Shown here: positions 38,988-47,106 of the stretch, piece after piece | Numbering within the stretch: position 1 is the first letter of the stretch | Layout of the letters: each line of letters opens with the position of its first letter | Notes under the pieces: model-generated | Database searches by the model: none | Told to the model about the DNA's origin: nothing | Seen by the model: only the letters and a program-made list of their open reading frames with translations | Made by a program: the position numbers and the translations under genes | Source of the DNA: Deltaproteobacteria bacterium | GTDB taxonomy: Bacteria > Myxococcota > UBA727 > VGSZ01 | DNA length: 64,000 nt | Direction: 5' to 3' | Assembly: GCA_016177705.1 (NCBI GenBank) | Contig: JACOUT010000009.1 | Span: 583,519 to 647,518, forward strand

Positions 38988-39404
38988 ATGCGGAAGAAGG
39001 AGCCGCCTTCTCAGCTCCGTGCTGCGCCAGTCTCGGCGCTCGCTACCCCAACCGATCCCATCCCTGCCGAGTCCGACCCCAGGAACGATGGCCCAGCCAC
39101 ATCGGCCGACGACCTGCTCGATGACATCCCCGCCGCGATCAGCATGCTCAATGACGACGAGACGCCGATGGACCTCGTAGAGCACATCCTCGAGGAGGTG
39201 TTCGGCCACTCCGCCGGCATCGCACGCGAGCTGATGATGGCAGTTCACGAGCATGGAAGTGCCGTGGTTGCGGTCCGCCCAAGCCCCGAGGCGGAACGCC
39301 TTCTGCGACGTGCAATCGAGATGGCACGAACTGCCGGGGCGCCTCTCAAGTTCGACCTCCGAGATGCCGAGTCCGACGAGACCGAGCGCGCGATCGAGAC
39401 ATGA
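38988..39404 (+). CDS. ClpS-like N-degron adaptor
   Basis: The 138-residue protein has about 45 variable N-terminal residues and then a ClpS-type core of about 80 residues. LNDDETPMDLVEHILEEVFG carries the Asn-Asp-Asp, Thr and gatekeeper Met that bind N-degron substrates, and MMAVHEHG carries the conserved His. ClpS hands proteins with destabilising N-termini to ClpAP. No clpA or clpP is adjacent. The ATG at 38988 follows GGGGGA. The frame is open upstream, but that part looks non-coding. It lies within the repeat-bounded island. Confidence 0.82.
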   Translation: MRKKEPPSQLRAAPVSALATPTDPIPAESDPRNDGPATSADDLLDDIPAAISMLNDDETPMDLVEHILEEVFGHSAGIARELMMAVHEHGSAVVAVRPSPEAERLLRRAIEMARTAGAPLKFDLRDAESDETERAIET

Positions 39405-39417
39405 AACCGCGCCGCCG

Positions 39418-39585
39418 GCGCCACGGCGCGCGGGTCCGACGATGTCATGCCGCCGACCGGGTGGCGCAGGGCCATCTGACCCGCCCACGCTCTTTCGCTG
39501 GATCTCGTGTACGCGCTGGGGGTGAAGCGCTCGACGGGGCGCCGACCTTCAGTACTTCCTCGTGGCTGCTATTCTGGCGTTCGCC
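39418..39585 (+). repeat. Direct repeat DR2: second copy of the M50 gene 3' end
   Basis: This segment still encodes a version of the M50 C-terminus in frame (DDVMPPTGWRRAI then stop, against DDVMPPTGWRRVN) with no gene body in front of it. It continues with the same downstream sequence as DR1, but without the 144-base palindromic element. It forms the likely inner or right boundary of the 1.3 kb unit holding the membrane and ClpS-like genes. Confidence 0.75.
39567..39575 (+). promoter_or_regulatory. Possible extended -10 promoter element in DR2
   Basis: TGCTATTCT is the DR2 equivalent of TGTTATCCT in DR1 and lies 30 bases before the next candidate start. The motif is retained in both repeats although flanking bases differ. 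Confidence 0.28.
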
Positions 39586-39605
39586 GCAAGCGGCGCTGGA
39601 ATCCC

Positions 39606-40016
39606 TTGACGTTCACGCCGCTTCAGCTCCCCAAGTGGACCACGCTACAGCGTTTTCTCGCCGGCATCCCATTTGTTGGTGGCGCATCCGTAGGTCAGGC
39701 AATTGCAGCCCAGCTGGCGGCACGCACGGGCGACTACGTGGCGCTCTGGGAAGCTACCGGCGACGTCGATCTTCACCTCACCTTCCAGGTCGCAGCGCTG
39801 CTGAAGCGCGCCCACCGCTACCCGAACGACTACTTCGTCCCCGATGACCCCTGTATCCTCCTCTTCGTCGACGACCATGACGCCCTGACGCCAAACCTCC
39901 TCGTCAACGACATAGAGCGCGAGCTCGGAGTGACTGTCTCGGAGACCGCATGGTCAGCGATGGAGTCCTCGACGTTCGGCGACTTCATCCGCGCGCTTCG
40001 CAACACCCGTGGCTGA
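39606..40016 (+). CDS. Unknown protein of the accessory island
   Basis: The 136-residue protein is read from a TTG at 39606; an ATG at 39507 within DR2 would add 33 residues and seems less natural. Features are an early hydrophobic stretch (FLAGIPFVGGASVGQAIAAQ), a central YPNDYFVPDDPC motif, an acidic LLFVDDHDAL and a C-terminal helical part ending TFGDFIRAL. The C-terminal region faintly recalls acyl-carrier-like helices, but I would not assign it. The start is uncertain. Confidence 0.5.
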   Translation: MTFTPLQLPKWTTLQRFLAGIPFVGGASVGQAIAAQLAARTGDYVALWEATGDVDLHLTFQVAALLKRAHRYPNDYFVPDDPCILLFVDDHDALTPNLLVNDIERELGVTVSETAWSAMESSTFGDFIRALRNTRG

Positions 40017-40100
40017 CAGGTGCGGCAGCGACGCAGCGGCATGCACGGGGCCATTGCCCGAGCAGCACCTAAAATCGCGGTCGAGCCGGGGGGGCCGACA

Positions 40101-40556
40101 ATGGCGAAGATCGATGAGGACCGGCGGTTTGCCGCGGAACTCAGACCGCTCTGGGACTGGCGCCACGCGCGCTTGAACCACCAACTCGCCCAGGTGTGGC
40201 TCAACCGGGCGATCAGGGAGCTCCTCGCCGACATCCTCCGCCGCGAGGGCTTGTCCATCGAGGCCGAACGGCTCACGAGCCTTGCGGCGATCAGTTCCTT
40301 CGAGACCGCGGTGGCGGCATCGAGGTCCCTCTTTGAGATCGCGGTCGGCATTGATGCGAATCGCGCCGTCGAGAAGAGCGTCGACGCCGCAATCTTGGTG
40401 CTTGCGACCCGCAGCGCCATTGAGACGTTCCTCAGCCTTCACCCCGAGCGAGAGAAGCTCGAGTTGATCTGCCACCGCCTGCGACAGCTCGCGCGTGCTG
40501 CAAGGCGGATCGAACAGGAGAGCCACCGGATGTTCCTTGATCTCGCGGACGCGTAG
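40101..40556 (+). CDS. Helical protein of unknown function in the accessory island
   Basis: The 151-residue protein starts at the ATG at 40101. It is almost entirely helical, rich in Ala, Arg, Glu and Leu, with no membrane segment or signal peptide. Conserved-looking parts are LWDWRHARLNHQLAQVWLNR and the C-terminal basic helix LRQLARAARRIEQ. The fold could be a four-helix bundle. I do not recognise a family. It is the last island gene before palindromic copy D. Confidence 0.55.
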   Translation: MAKIDEDRRFAAELRPLWDWRHARLNHQLAQVWLNRAIRELLADILRREGLSIEAERLTSLAAISSFETAVAASRSLFEIAVGIDANRAVEKSVDAAILVLATRSAIETFLSLHPEREKLELICHRLRQLARAARRIEQESHRMFLDLADA

Positions 40557-40594
40557 CGAACGGTGCCCCATCGAACAGGGAGCGCGCGCAAGCA

Positions 40595-40738
40595 GCGCAC
40601 GACGGGGCGGTGTTCGCCTCAGAGGCGGCGTGTCAGCGGGAGCACACGCCCTTAACGACCACGGCCCCCAAGCACCGCGGCACATCACTGAAGCCCGCGT
40701 CACGCCGCCGGCGAGGCGAGCACCGCCCCGGCGGGCGC
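40595..40738 (-). repeat. Palindromic repeat family 1, copy D (144 bp)
   Basis: Arms GCGCACGACGGGGCGG then TGTTCGCCTC pair with the far end (GAGGCGAGCACCGCCCC then GGCGGGCGC). In inverted orientation it matches copy C closely, including the CTTCAG core and the GTGTGCTCCCGCTGACACGCC-like side. It closes the island on the right and ends 9 bases before the next leftward gene stop. Confidence 0.85.
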
Positions 40739-40747
40739 CCCACGAGC

Positions 40748-40879
40748 CTACCGCCCGCGCGGGCCGCGCTTGGACCGGGCGCCGGACTCGCACCAGCGAG
40801 CCGCCAGCGCCCACGGCAGCACGAGCGCCAACACCAGCGGCCACGCGATAGCCAGCAGCACGATCGGCAGGCGCGCCAT
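40748..40879 (-). CDS. Tiny single-span membrane protein
   Basis: A 43-residue protein starts 4 bases after the stop of the radical-SAM-like gene. It has one strong transmembrane segment (PIVLLAIAWPLVLALVLPWA) and a short basic C-terminal tail. Position and composition suggest a real small gene, but there is no family evidence. Confidence 0.45.
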   Translation of the reverse strand: MARLPIVLLAIAWPLVLALVLPWALAARWCESGARSKRGPRGR

Positions 40880-40883
40880 TGCG

Positions 40884-41900
40884 CTAACCCGGCTTGTCGC
40901 TCTTGCGGAACAGCTCGAGCTGGGGGCGGCGCTTCTTGGCCGGGCGCTTGGGCGCGTCGTCGACGCCCACCGGCGGCGAGCTGCCGGCCTCGCCCGGCGC
41001 CAGGCTCTCGGCCTCGTCGAGCGCATCGAGGATGTCGACGTACAGACCGTGCCGAGCAGCGGCCTCCAGCAGCCGGTGGTGGCCGGCGCGCCGCAGGTGC
41101 GCGGGGATGCGCTTGTGGACCTCGCGCTGGCCGCCCTCGGGGTCGGGCTTCTGCCAGGGCTCGTCCGCGAACACCCCCTGCAGGAGCGCGCGCTGCATGC
41201 CGGCGAGGCGCGAGGCCACCGCGCGGGCGCGCTCGCGCGTCAGCACGATGTAGCGGGCGCCGAGCTTGCGGACGCCGGCCTCGGCGAAGGCCGACACCAG
41301 CGCCTCGAGGTTCTGCTGCTGGTCGGTGAGCAGCGGCACCAAGGGGTCGATGAGCCCGCGCACGGTGACGCCGCGCGACTCGAGCGCCGCCGCCAGGCGC
41401 AGGCGGTGCTCGGGCGCCACCGCCGGGCCGCCCTCGAGCGCGGCGCACAGCTCGGCGTCCATCGAGGGCACGCCGAGCTCGACCACGACCGCGCGCCCGG
41501 CGTCGGCCAGCGCCTGCGCGAGCGCGTGGGGTGCTGGGCCGTCGATGCCGCCGCGCGTGCGCCACACGAACGGCAGACTCTCGGAGGTGAGCGCTCGGAC
41601 TACCTCGACCAGCGCGGCCAGGGCGGCCTCGTGCCCAGGCGCACGCGCCGCCGCGGGGTCGAGCACCGAGTCCGTGCCGACCAGCACCGCGCGCTCCACC
41701 TTGGTGCCCTCCCGCGCCGCGGCCTGAATCGCGGCCTGCACCGCGGCGGCCGGGTCGGGCAGCACGGAGATGCGCCGCTCACCGTCTTCACCTATGCCAG
41801 CGGGGGCCGCCAGGCGCACGTACAGCACCTGCGGCTCGTGGGTGGGACGCACCACGCTCGGCACCCCGAGGGGCTCGACCGCGAAGGTCACGTCCGTCAC
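40884..41900 (-). CDS. Radical-SAM (SPL/PA0069-like) fold protein lacking the cluster cysteines
   Basis: The 338-residue protein resembles the second half of spore-photoproduct-lyase/PA0069-type radical-SAM proteins. It has VVELGVPSMDAELCAALEGG, APEHRLRLAAALESRGV and LIDPLVPLLTDQQQNL in the expected order. The N-terminal CX3CX2C motif is absent, and there is only one Cys in the protein. It probably cannot bind the iron-sulfur cluster and may be a pseudo-enzyme. The GTG start at 41900 follows GGAGGAGG at ideal distance, although the frame extends further. Confidence 0.7.
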   Translation of the reverse strand: MTDVTFAVEPLGVPSVVRPTHEPQVLYVRLAAPAGIGEDGERRISVLPDPAAAVQAAIQAAAREGTKVERAVLVGTDSVLDPAAARAPGHEAALAALVEVVRALTSESLPFVWRTRGGIDGPAPHALAQALADAGRAVVVELGVPSMDAELCAALEGGPAVAPEHRLRLAAALESRGVTVRGLIDPLVPLLTDQQQNLEALVSAFAEAGVRKLGARYIVLTRERARAVASRLAGMQRALLQGVFADEPWQKPDPEGGQREVHKRIPAHLRRAGHHRLLEAAARHGLYVDILDALDEAESLAPGEAGSSPPVGVDDAPKRPAKKRRPQLELFRKSDKPG

Positions 41901-42207
41901 CAGCTCGCCTCCTCCCGTAGGTCGCGCCGCATGCCTCGGCCGCTGCGCACCCGACCCACCAGCGATCCTACGCAACAGGGGGCGCACCCCGCTCGTGCCT
42001 GCGCCGCCGCCCCCCACGCTCGACCGGTAGCCGATAGCGAACATAGTCACATCCTTCTGGGGGGATATCCGTGGCGCCCGCCGGCCTTTTGCGCCTACGG
42101 ATCAGGCGTTCAGGTAGGAGGAAAGGCAGTCGGCCAGGGCTGCCGGCCGCGGCGGCCGGCTCCCTTTGGCGATTGGCAGGGCGCGCGCGCGTTGGCAGAC
42201 CGCGCGC
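41901..42207. promoter_or_regulatory. Divergent intergenic region with two strong hairpins
   Basis: This 307-base gap separates divergent genes. Besides the ribosome site of the leftward gene, it holds a hairpin at 42067-42102 (ATCCGTGGCGC pairing with GCGCCTACGGAT, one bulge) and a second at 42133-42170 (GCCAGGG then GCCGGCC, loop GCGGC, closing arms). A locally AT-richer stretch lies at 42030-42060 and may hold promoters. I could not fit a known riboswitch. Confidence 0.45.
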
Positions 42208-42735
42208 GTGCCGCACCGTTCCTCGCTGCTCCTGGCCGCCGCGCTCGCGTGCGTCGTGCCGTGCGCCTGCCCGAACCCCGGCGCCGGCGAGTGCGCCGCG
42301 CCTGACGACTGTGCCCCGCCCGACGACGCGCCCTGCGAGGCGTGCGCGCCGCCGAGCGTCGAGCTGTGCGTCGACGGCGCCTGCCAGGCAAGGCCGGATG
42401 ACGAGGTCGATCTGAGCGCCACCTTCCTGATCGCGCGCGGCGTCGACGGCGTGCAGGGGCTGCTGTTCGCGGTCGCGCCCGGCGCAACCTGCGAGTCAAT
42501 CACCGACGAGTTCCCCCCGACGCTCAACGTGCTCCTCTCCGGGCAGCGCACGCTGTCGGGCGGCGACCTGCACCCCGACGTCGGCCTCGGCCGCGTCCCG
42601 GCCGGCGACACCGTCCTCTACGCCCTCGCCACCGCCGCTCCGGCCGGCGAGGGCGCGGTGCTCGCGAGGGGCTGCATCGCCTTCGAGGCGCTCGCTCCCT
42701 CGACCTCCGCCCCCCAGCTCACGCTCGAGCCCTGA
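42208..42735 (+). CDS. Cys-rich putative lipoprotein
   Basis: The 175-residue protein has a signal peptide with possible lipobox cysteines at VPCAC or LAC (about residues 15-21). A stretch with eight or more Cys at spaced intervals follows (about 28-65: ECAAPDDCAPPDDAPCEACA, CVDGACQ), similar to small disulfide modules in surface proteins. The remaining part is a beta-like domain. The start is a GTG at 42208. It overlaps the permease gene by one base (TGATG). Confidence 0.65.
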   Translation: MPHRSSLLLAAALACVVPCACPNPGAGECAAPDDCAPPDDAPCEACAPPSVELCVDGACQARPDDEVDLSATFLIARGVDGVQGLLFAVAPGATCESITDEFPPTLNVLLSGQRTLSGGDLHPDVGLGRVPAGDTVLYALATAAPAGEGAVLARGCIAFEALAPSTSAPQLTLEP

Positions 42736-43985
42736 TGGCAGTGAACCGCCGCCTGCTCCAGCTCCTCCAGGACAAGCGCGTGCGGCGCTTGGCGCTCCTG
42801 CTCGCGCTCTGGGTGCCGGCGCTGCTCGCGCTCGCGCTGGTGCGCGATGTGCTGCTGCCCTTCCTGCTCGCGTTCCTGCTCGCCTACGTGATCGCGCCGC
42901 CGGTGCGGCGCCTGGCAGCGCTGCCGCTGCCGGGCGGGCGGCGCGCGCCCCGCTGGGTGGCGGTGGTGCTGTTGTACGCGGCGTTCGCCGGCGTGCTGTG
43001 GCTGGCGGGATCGACAGTGGTGCCGCGCCTGTACCGCGAGGCCGGCAACATGCTCAAAGAGGGCACCGCGCTGCTCGAGCAGGTCGACGACGACAACCTG
43101 GCGGTCAACATCAAGCGGCTCGAGGCCTGGCTCGAGCGCATGGACCTGCCGGTGCACCTCGAGGCGCCCGCCGGCGACGTCGGCGAGGATCCGGGCGGCT
43201 TCACCGTCGACGCCGCCGCGCTGGTGCAGGCGCTGGTGCGCGACGCCAAGGCCGCGGCGAGGGCGGGCGTGGTGCGCGCCTTCGCCGAGCTGCAGACCTT
43301 GGCGGCGGCGCTCATCGGCTTCGTGTTCAAGACCTTCCTGGTCTTGATGCTGACCGCGTTCATCGCCGCCGACACGGACCGTCTGCTCAACTTCCTGTTC
43401 ACGGTCACTCCGGTGCGCGATCGCTCGCAGCTCTCCGAGCTATTGCAGCGCATCGACGGCGGGTTGTCCGGGGTGGTGCGCGGACAGCTCACCATCTGCC
43501 TGATCAACGGCGCGCTCACGCTGGTCGGGCTGTTGTTGCTCAAGGTCAAGTTTGCCTTCCTGCTCGCCACCGTCGCGGCGGTGTTCTCGCTCGTGCCCAT
43601 CTTCGGAAGCATCCTCTCCACCATCCCCATCGTCGCGGTGGCGCTGTCGTCGGGGGTGACCACGGCGCTCGGCGCGCTCGCCTGGATCGTCGGCATCCAC
43701 GCCATCGAGGCCTACCTGCTGAACCCGAAGATCATGGGCGACGCCGCCAAGATGCACCCGGTGCTGGTGGTGCTCGCGCTCGTGGTCGGCGAGCACTACG
43801 GCGGCATCGTGGGCGCGCTTTTGGCGGTGCCGCTGATGAGCATCCTGGTGACGGTCTTCAAGGCGGTGCGCACGCGCGCCATGCAGCTCGACGAGGAGAT
43901 CGCCGACCAGGGAGAGGGCGCCGCCGCACCGGCGTCCTCGTCGCCGCCGCGCGTTCGTCTGCGCCGCGAGCACGCCTCACCTTGA
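42735..43985 (+). CDS. AI-2E family (PerM/YdiK-like) permease
   Basis: The 416-residue membrane protein has the seven-to-eight-helix pattern of the AI-2E transporter family. The N-terminal pair of helices (LLPFLLAFLLAYVIAPPVRRL), a periplasmic coiled region (about 95-190) and the C-terminal half with LLLLKVKFAFLLATVAAVF, VPIFGSILSTIPI and EAYLLNPKIMGDAAKMHP are all landmarks. Some members export autoinducer-2 or act as Na+/H+ antiporters; the substrate here is unknown. The tail is basic. Confidence 0.88.
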   Translation: MAVNRRLLQLLQDKRVRRLALLLALWVPALLALALVRDVLLPFLLAFLLAYVIAPPVRRLAALPLPGGRRAPRWVAVVLLYAAFAGVLWLAGSTVVPRLYREAGNMLKEGTALLEQVDDDNLAVNIKRLEAWLERMDLPVHLEAPAGDVGEDPGGFTVDAAALVQALVRDAKAAARAGVVRAFAELQTLAAALIGFVFKTFLVLMLTAFIAADTDRLLNFLFTVTPVRDRSQLSELLQRIDGGLSGVVRGQLTICLINGALTLVGLLLLKVKFAFLLATVAAVFSLVPIFGSILSTIPIVAVALSSGVTTALGALAWIVGIHAIEAYLLNPKIMGDAAKMHPVLVVLALVVGEHYGGIVGALLAVPLMSILVTVFKAVRTRAMQLDEEIADQGEGAAAPASSSPPRVRLRREHASP

Positions 43986-44058
43986 CCGCCCAGCCACCTG
44001 ATGGGCGCCGCGGCGACACTCCCCTTCCGCAGGCGGCCTGCTTTGCTAGGAAGACCTC

Positions 44059-44907
44059 ATGACGGACAAGGAGAAGTTCGATCGCCTCGCGCAGTCGGAC
44101 TTCCACAACCAACGGGGCATCGAGCTGGCCGATCGCGGCTGGCTCGATGAGTCCATCAAGGAATTCAAGAAGGCCATCGACCTCGACCCGGACAGCGCGC
44201 ACGCCCACGACAACCTGGCCACCGTGTTCGCCGAGAAGGGACTGCTGCGCGAGGCGCTGCGCGAGTACCTTTTGGCCATCGACCTCGAGCCGCAGTCGCC
44301 CACGGCCCACTACAACCTGGCGTGCTTCCTGGCCACGCACGGCCACGACCTGGCGGTGCGCGAGTACAAGGACACCATCGACCTCGAGTGGGACTACCCG
44401 GACGCGCACTTGAACCTCGGCTTGACGCTGGCCGAGAAGGGCCAGTTGCCCGAGGCGCTCAAGGAGTACCAGGTCGCGCTCGAGCTCGACCCGAAGGACC
44501 CGGTGGCGCGCCACGAGCTCGCCACCGTGGTGATGGACATGGGCAAGCCCGGCGAGGCCATCGCGCACCTGCGCGACGTGGTGAAGGCTGAGCCCGACAA
44601 CCTCGACGCCTGGGTGGACCTCGGCAACTGCTACGCCACCAAGGGCTTCTACGAGCAAAGCGAGAAGGCGCTGGTGCGCGCGCTCGAGATCGACGGCGCC
44701 GACATCATGGCCAACTACCACATGGCGGCGCTGCGGGCGGCGCAGGGACGCGGCCCGGAGTGCGTCGAGGCCCTCGCCAAAGCGGCGGCGGTCGACCGCG
44801 ACCGCGTACGCTTGTGGGTCGAGGGCGATCGCTACTTCGACGTGGTGCGGGAGGTGGCGGGCTTCCGCGCGCTGTTCGCCGATGGCGCCGACAACGGCGA
44901 CAACTGA
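44059..44907 (+). CDS. Tetratricopeptide-repeat protein
   Basis: The 282-residue protein is made of about seven TPR units (from residue 12 to about 240), with recurring landmarks such as WLDESIKEFKKAIDLDPDSAHAHDNLA. The repeats lack a signal peptide, so the protein is probably a cytoplasmic scaffold. The ATG at 44059 has AGGAAG upstream. The C-terminus is a short acidic domain. Partners are unknown. Confidence 0.9.
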   Translation: MTDKEKFDRLAQSDFHNQRGIELADRGWLDESIKEFKKAIDLDPDSAHAHDNLATVFAEKGLLREALREYLLAIDLEPQSPTAHYNLACFLATHGHDLAVREYKDTIDLEWDYPDAHLNLGLTLAEKGQLPEALKEYQVALELDPKDPVARHELATVVMDMGKPGEAIAHLRDVVKAEPDNLDAWVDLGNCYATKGFYEQSEKALVRALEIDGADIMANYHMAALRAAQGRGPECVEALAKAAAVDRDRVRLWVEGDRYFDVVREVAGFRALFADGADNGDN

Positions 44908-44913
44908 CCCGCG

Positions 44914-45978
44914 CTAGCGAACGTACAGCTCGAGCCCCGTGATCACGATGTCCTCGTCGGGCTCGTCGTTCATCAGCCGCAGCTCGATGAAGTCCTCGAT
45001 GCGCGCGCCCACCGAGACGACGAAGTGCGGGGTGGTCGTAAAGGTGGGCGCGCACAGGTCGACGAGGTCGAGCCACAGGCGGTTCGAGGGGCCAAACTCG
45101 GGAGGCTCCGCGTCGACCTCGGCCGGCTCCGCCTCGCACGCGTAGGCGTCGCCGACGAACGCGGGCGGCGCGGGCCCGCCCTGACAGGGGCAGGCGCCGG
45201 CGGGGTCGCTCGGGTGGGCGGCCGCGTAGGTGAACAAGTGCTGGCGGGTCTCGCCCACCGAGAGGCTGACGCCGTCGACGTACTGGTTGTCGATGCCGGT
45301 CTCGGGGACGGCCGGCTGGTCCTTGAAGGCCTCGCTCGCGCCAAAGCCGACGGCGACGACGCGGCCCATCACCTCGCGGTACGGGTAGTAGGTGGAGGCC
45401 CAGATGCTGGTGGCGCCGGCCGCGCTCGAGCCGCGGCGGCAACCGACGAAGCCGTCGGTGGTGTCGTGGTCTTCCAGTACGAGCCCGCTCGGACACCCGT
45501 CGGCGAGGATGCGATCGTGGTCCATGAAGGCGACGTTGATCCAGCCGCCGCCCGCGATGTCCATGTTGCAGTAGATGCCATCGCCGACGTCAGTGACGGT
45601 GCCGTCGTCGTTTCTGTCGTCGAGCGCGCCGTCGTGGTCGAGGTCGAGCGCGTAGGGGCCGCTCGGCAGCGAGGGGTCGAGCGCGTGCACATGCGCGCAC
45701 GTCTGCGGCACGTCGGGCACCTCACCCTCCCCTTCCCCCTCACCTTCTCCCTCGCCCTCACCTTCGCCCTCACCTTCGCCCTCGCCCTCCCCTTCACCCT
45801 CCGCGGGCGGCACGTCGTCGGCGTCCTGGCAGGCGCCCAGGAAGCAGACGACGCCGGCCACCACGCAGTCGTCGTCAACCTCGCAGGGGCGCCCGATGGC
45901 GGACGGCGGCGGGCACGCCATCACCGCGCCGAGCGCCAGCACGACCACCACCAACAGGAGCCACGAACGAGAGGACAC
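44914..45978 (-). CDS. (Glu-Gly)n lipoprotein with fibrinogen-like domain start
   Basis: The 354-residue protein has a signal peptide with lipobox (AVMAC, Cys about 22), a short Cys-containing segment (CEVDDDCVVAGVVCFLGAC) and a Glu-Gly spacer of about 14 dipeptides. A domain follows that begins like the fibrinogen C-terminal fold (CAHVHALDPSLPSGPYAL, then YCNMDIAGGGWINV). The rest is beta-rich with CPCQGG. It is likely a surface adhesion protein. It converges on the TPR gene, with 6 bases between the stops. Confidence 0.78.
   Translation of the reverse strand: MSSRSWLLLVVVVLALGAVMACPPPSAIGRPCEVDDDCVVAGVVCFLGACQDADDVPPAEGEGEGEGEGEGEGEGEGEGEGEGEGEVPDVPQTCAHVHALDPSLPSGPYALDLDHDGALDDRNDDGTVTDVGDGIYCNMDIAGGGWINVAFMDHDRILADGCPSGLVLEDHDTTDGFVGCRRGSSAAGATSIWASTYYPYREVMGRVVAVGFGASEAFKDQPAVPETGIDNQYVDGVSLSVGETRQHLFTYAAAHPSDPAGACPCQGGPAPPAFVGDAYACEAEPAEVDAEPPEFGPSNRLWLDLVDLCAPTFTTTPHFVVSVGARIEDFIELRLMNDEPDEDIVITGLELYVR
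45719..45802 (-). repeat. Hexanucleotide-type repeat encoding (Glu-Gly)14
   Basis: About 84 bases of GAGGGT/GAGGGC/GAAGGG-type units on the minus strand lie within the fibrinogen-like lipoprotein gene. Confidence 0.8.
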
Positions 45979-46040
45979 GCCCGCAGCGTACCAGAGGCAC
46001 GGCGGTTGCCTCGCGTCCGGACCGCTGCTACGGCGCCCGA

Positions 46041-47030
46041 ATGATGCGCCCCCTGCTCACCGCCTCGCTGCTCGTCGTCACCGCAGCCGTCACCATGACA
46101 GGCGGTACCGCTGCCTGCGTCACCGCGGCCCCGCCGCCCGCCGGCCGCCCGGCGCGCACGGTAGGCCTGTCCATGAGCGAGGCCACTGCGCTGGTCGAGA
46201 GCTTCGAGCAGAAGCAGGTGCCGCCCGGCAAGAAGCCCGCCGCGCCCACCTCGCTCGAGGAGTGCCTGGCGGTACTGAAGAGCGACCGCATCGACCTCTT
46301 CCCCGACGCCATCACCTTCCTCGATGGTCAGACCACACCAGAGGCGGCCGCGCTGCGCGCTCAGGTGCAGCTCGCCTGGGGCGAGGCCGAGCTCACAGTC
46401 GCCGAGGTGCTGGCGTCCCTGGCCGACCGGATCGACGGGCGGGTGCGCGCGCTCATGGTGCGCAAGCTCGCCGCCGCCGGCCGCGCCTCGCTCGAGGCAG
46501 ATCTGGCCAAGCTGCACCTGTACCGCGACACCGACGAGGCGCTGCGCCTGCTCGCCGCCGAGCACGTCGCCATCGGCATGGAGGGCGCGCAGAAGGTCAT
46601 CGCCGAGCGGCCGGATGACTACGTCGGCTACCGCGTCGCGGCCGACGGCCACCGCCTGCGAAACGAGTGGCGCGATTTCTCCGCCATGGTGGTCAAGGTC
46701 GAGGAGAGCAACCCGGACAGCAACGGCCTGGTGTTCCTGCGCGGCGTGGCCGCGCAGATGCGCGACGGCGACGCGGTGGAGGCGATCAAGCTCTATCGCC
46801 AGGCGCTCGAGCGCGACCCGCAATTCGTGCGCGCGCAGGCGCAGCTCGTGCTCGTGCAGACCAACATCTTCGAGCAGAAGAAAGAGCTCGACAAGCTGCG
46901 CGCGCTGTCGCCCGACCACCAGATCGTGCGCTGGGCCGGCCCGGGCGTCGACGAGGCGTTCCAGGCAGCTCTCGAGCGCCAGCAGGCCGTGCAGGCGGCC
47001 ACGGCAGCTCGCCCGGCGCCCGCGAAGTAG
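46041..47030 (+). CDS. Putative lipoprotein with TPR-like helical domain
   Basis: The 329-residue protein has a signal peptide and a likely lipobox (GTAAC, Cys about 26). The mature part is helical, with TPR-like units toward the C-terminus (FLRGVAAQMRDGDAVEAIKL, then LYRQALERDPQFVRAQAQLV). The N-terminal half holds SLEECLAVLKSDRIDLF, which I cannot assign. It is probably a periplasmic scaffold lipoprotein. It is followed by the amidase gene. Confidence 0.75.
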   Translation: MMRPLLTASLLVVTAAVTMTGGTAACVTAAPPPAGRPARTVGLSMSEATALVESFEQKQVPPGKKPAAPTSLEECLAVLKSDRIDLFPDAITFLDGQTTPEAAALRAQVQLAWGEAELTVAEVLASLADRIDGRVRALMVRKLAAAGRASLEADLAKLHLYRDTDEALRLLAAEHVAIGMEGAQKVIAERPDDYVGYRVAADGHRLRNEWRDFSAMVVKVEESNPDSNGLVFLRGVAAQMRDGDAVEAIKLYRQALERDPQFVRAQAQLVLVQTNIFEQKKELDKLRALSPDHQIVRWAGPGVDEAFQAALERQQAVQAATAARPAPAK

Positions 47031-47106
47031 GCACAAGGACGGGCAAAGGATCGGCCAGGAGGCCTAGGCGCGGGAACAGATCCCCCTGCCCGGCGGTCGT
47101 GCCCAG

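Noticed and set aside
42050..42180. Cobalamin or c-di-GMP riboswitch
   Set aside because: Hairpins are present but conserved boxes of these riboswitches are not; kept only as an unclassified structured region.
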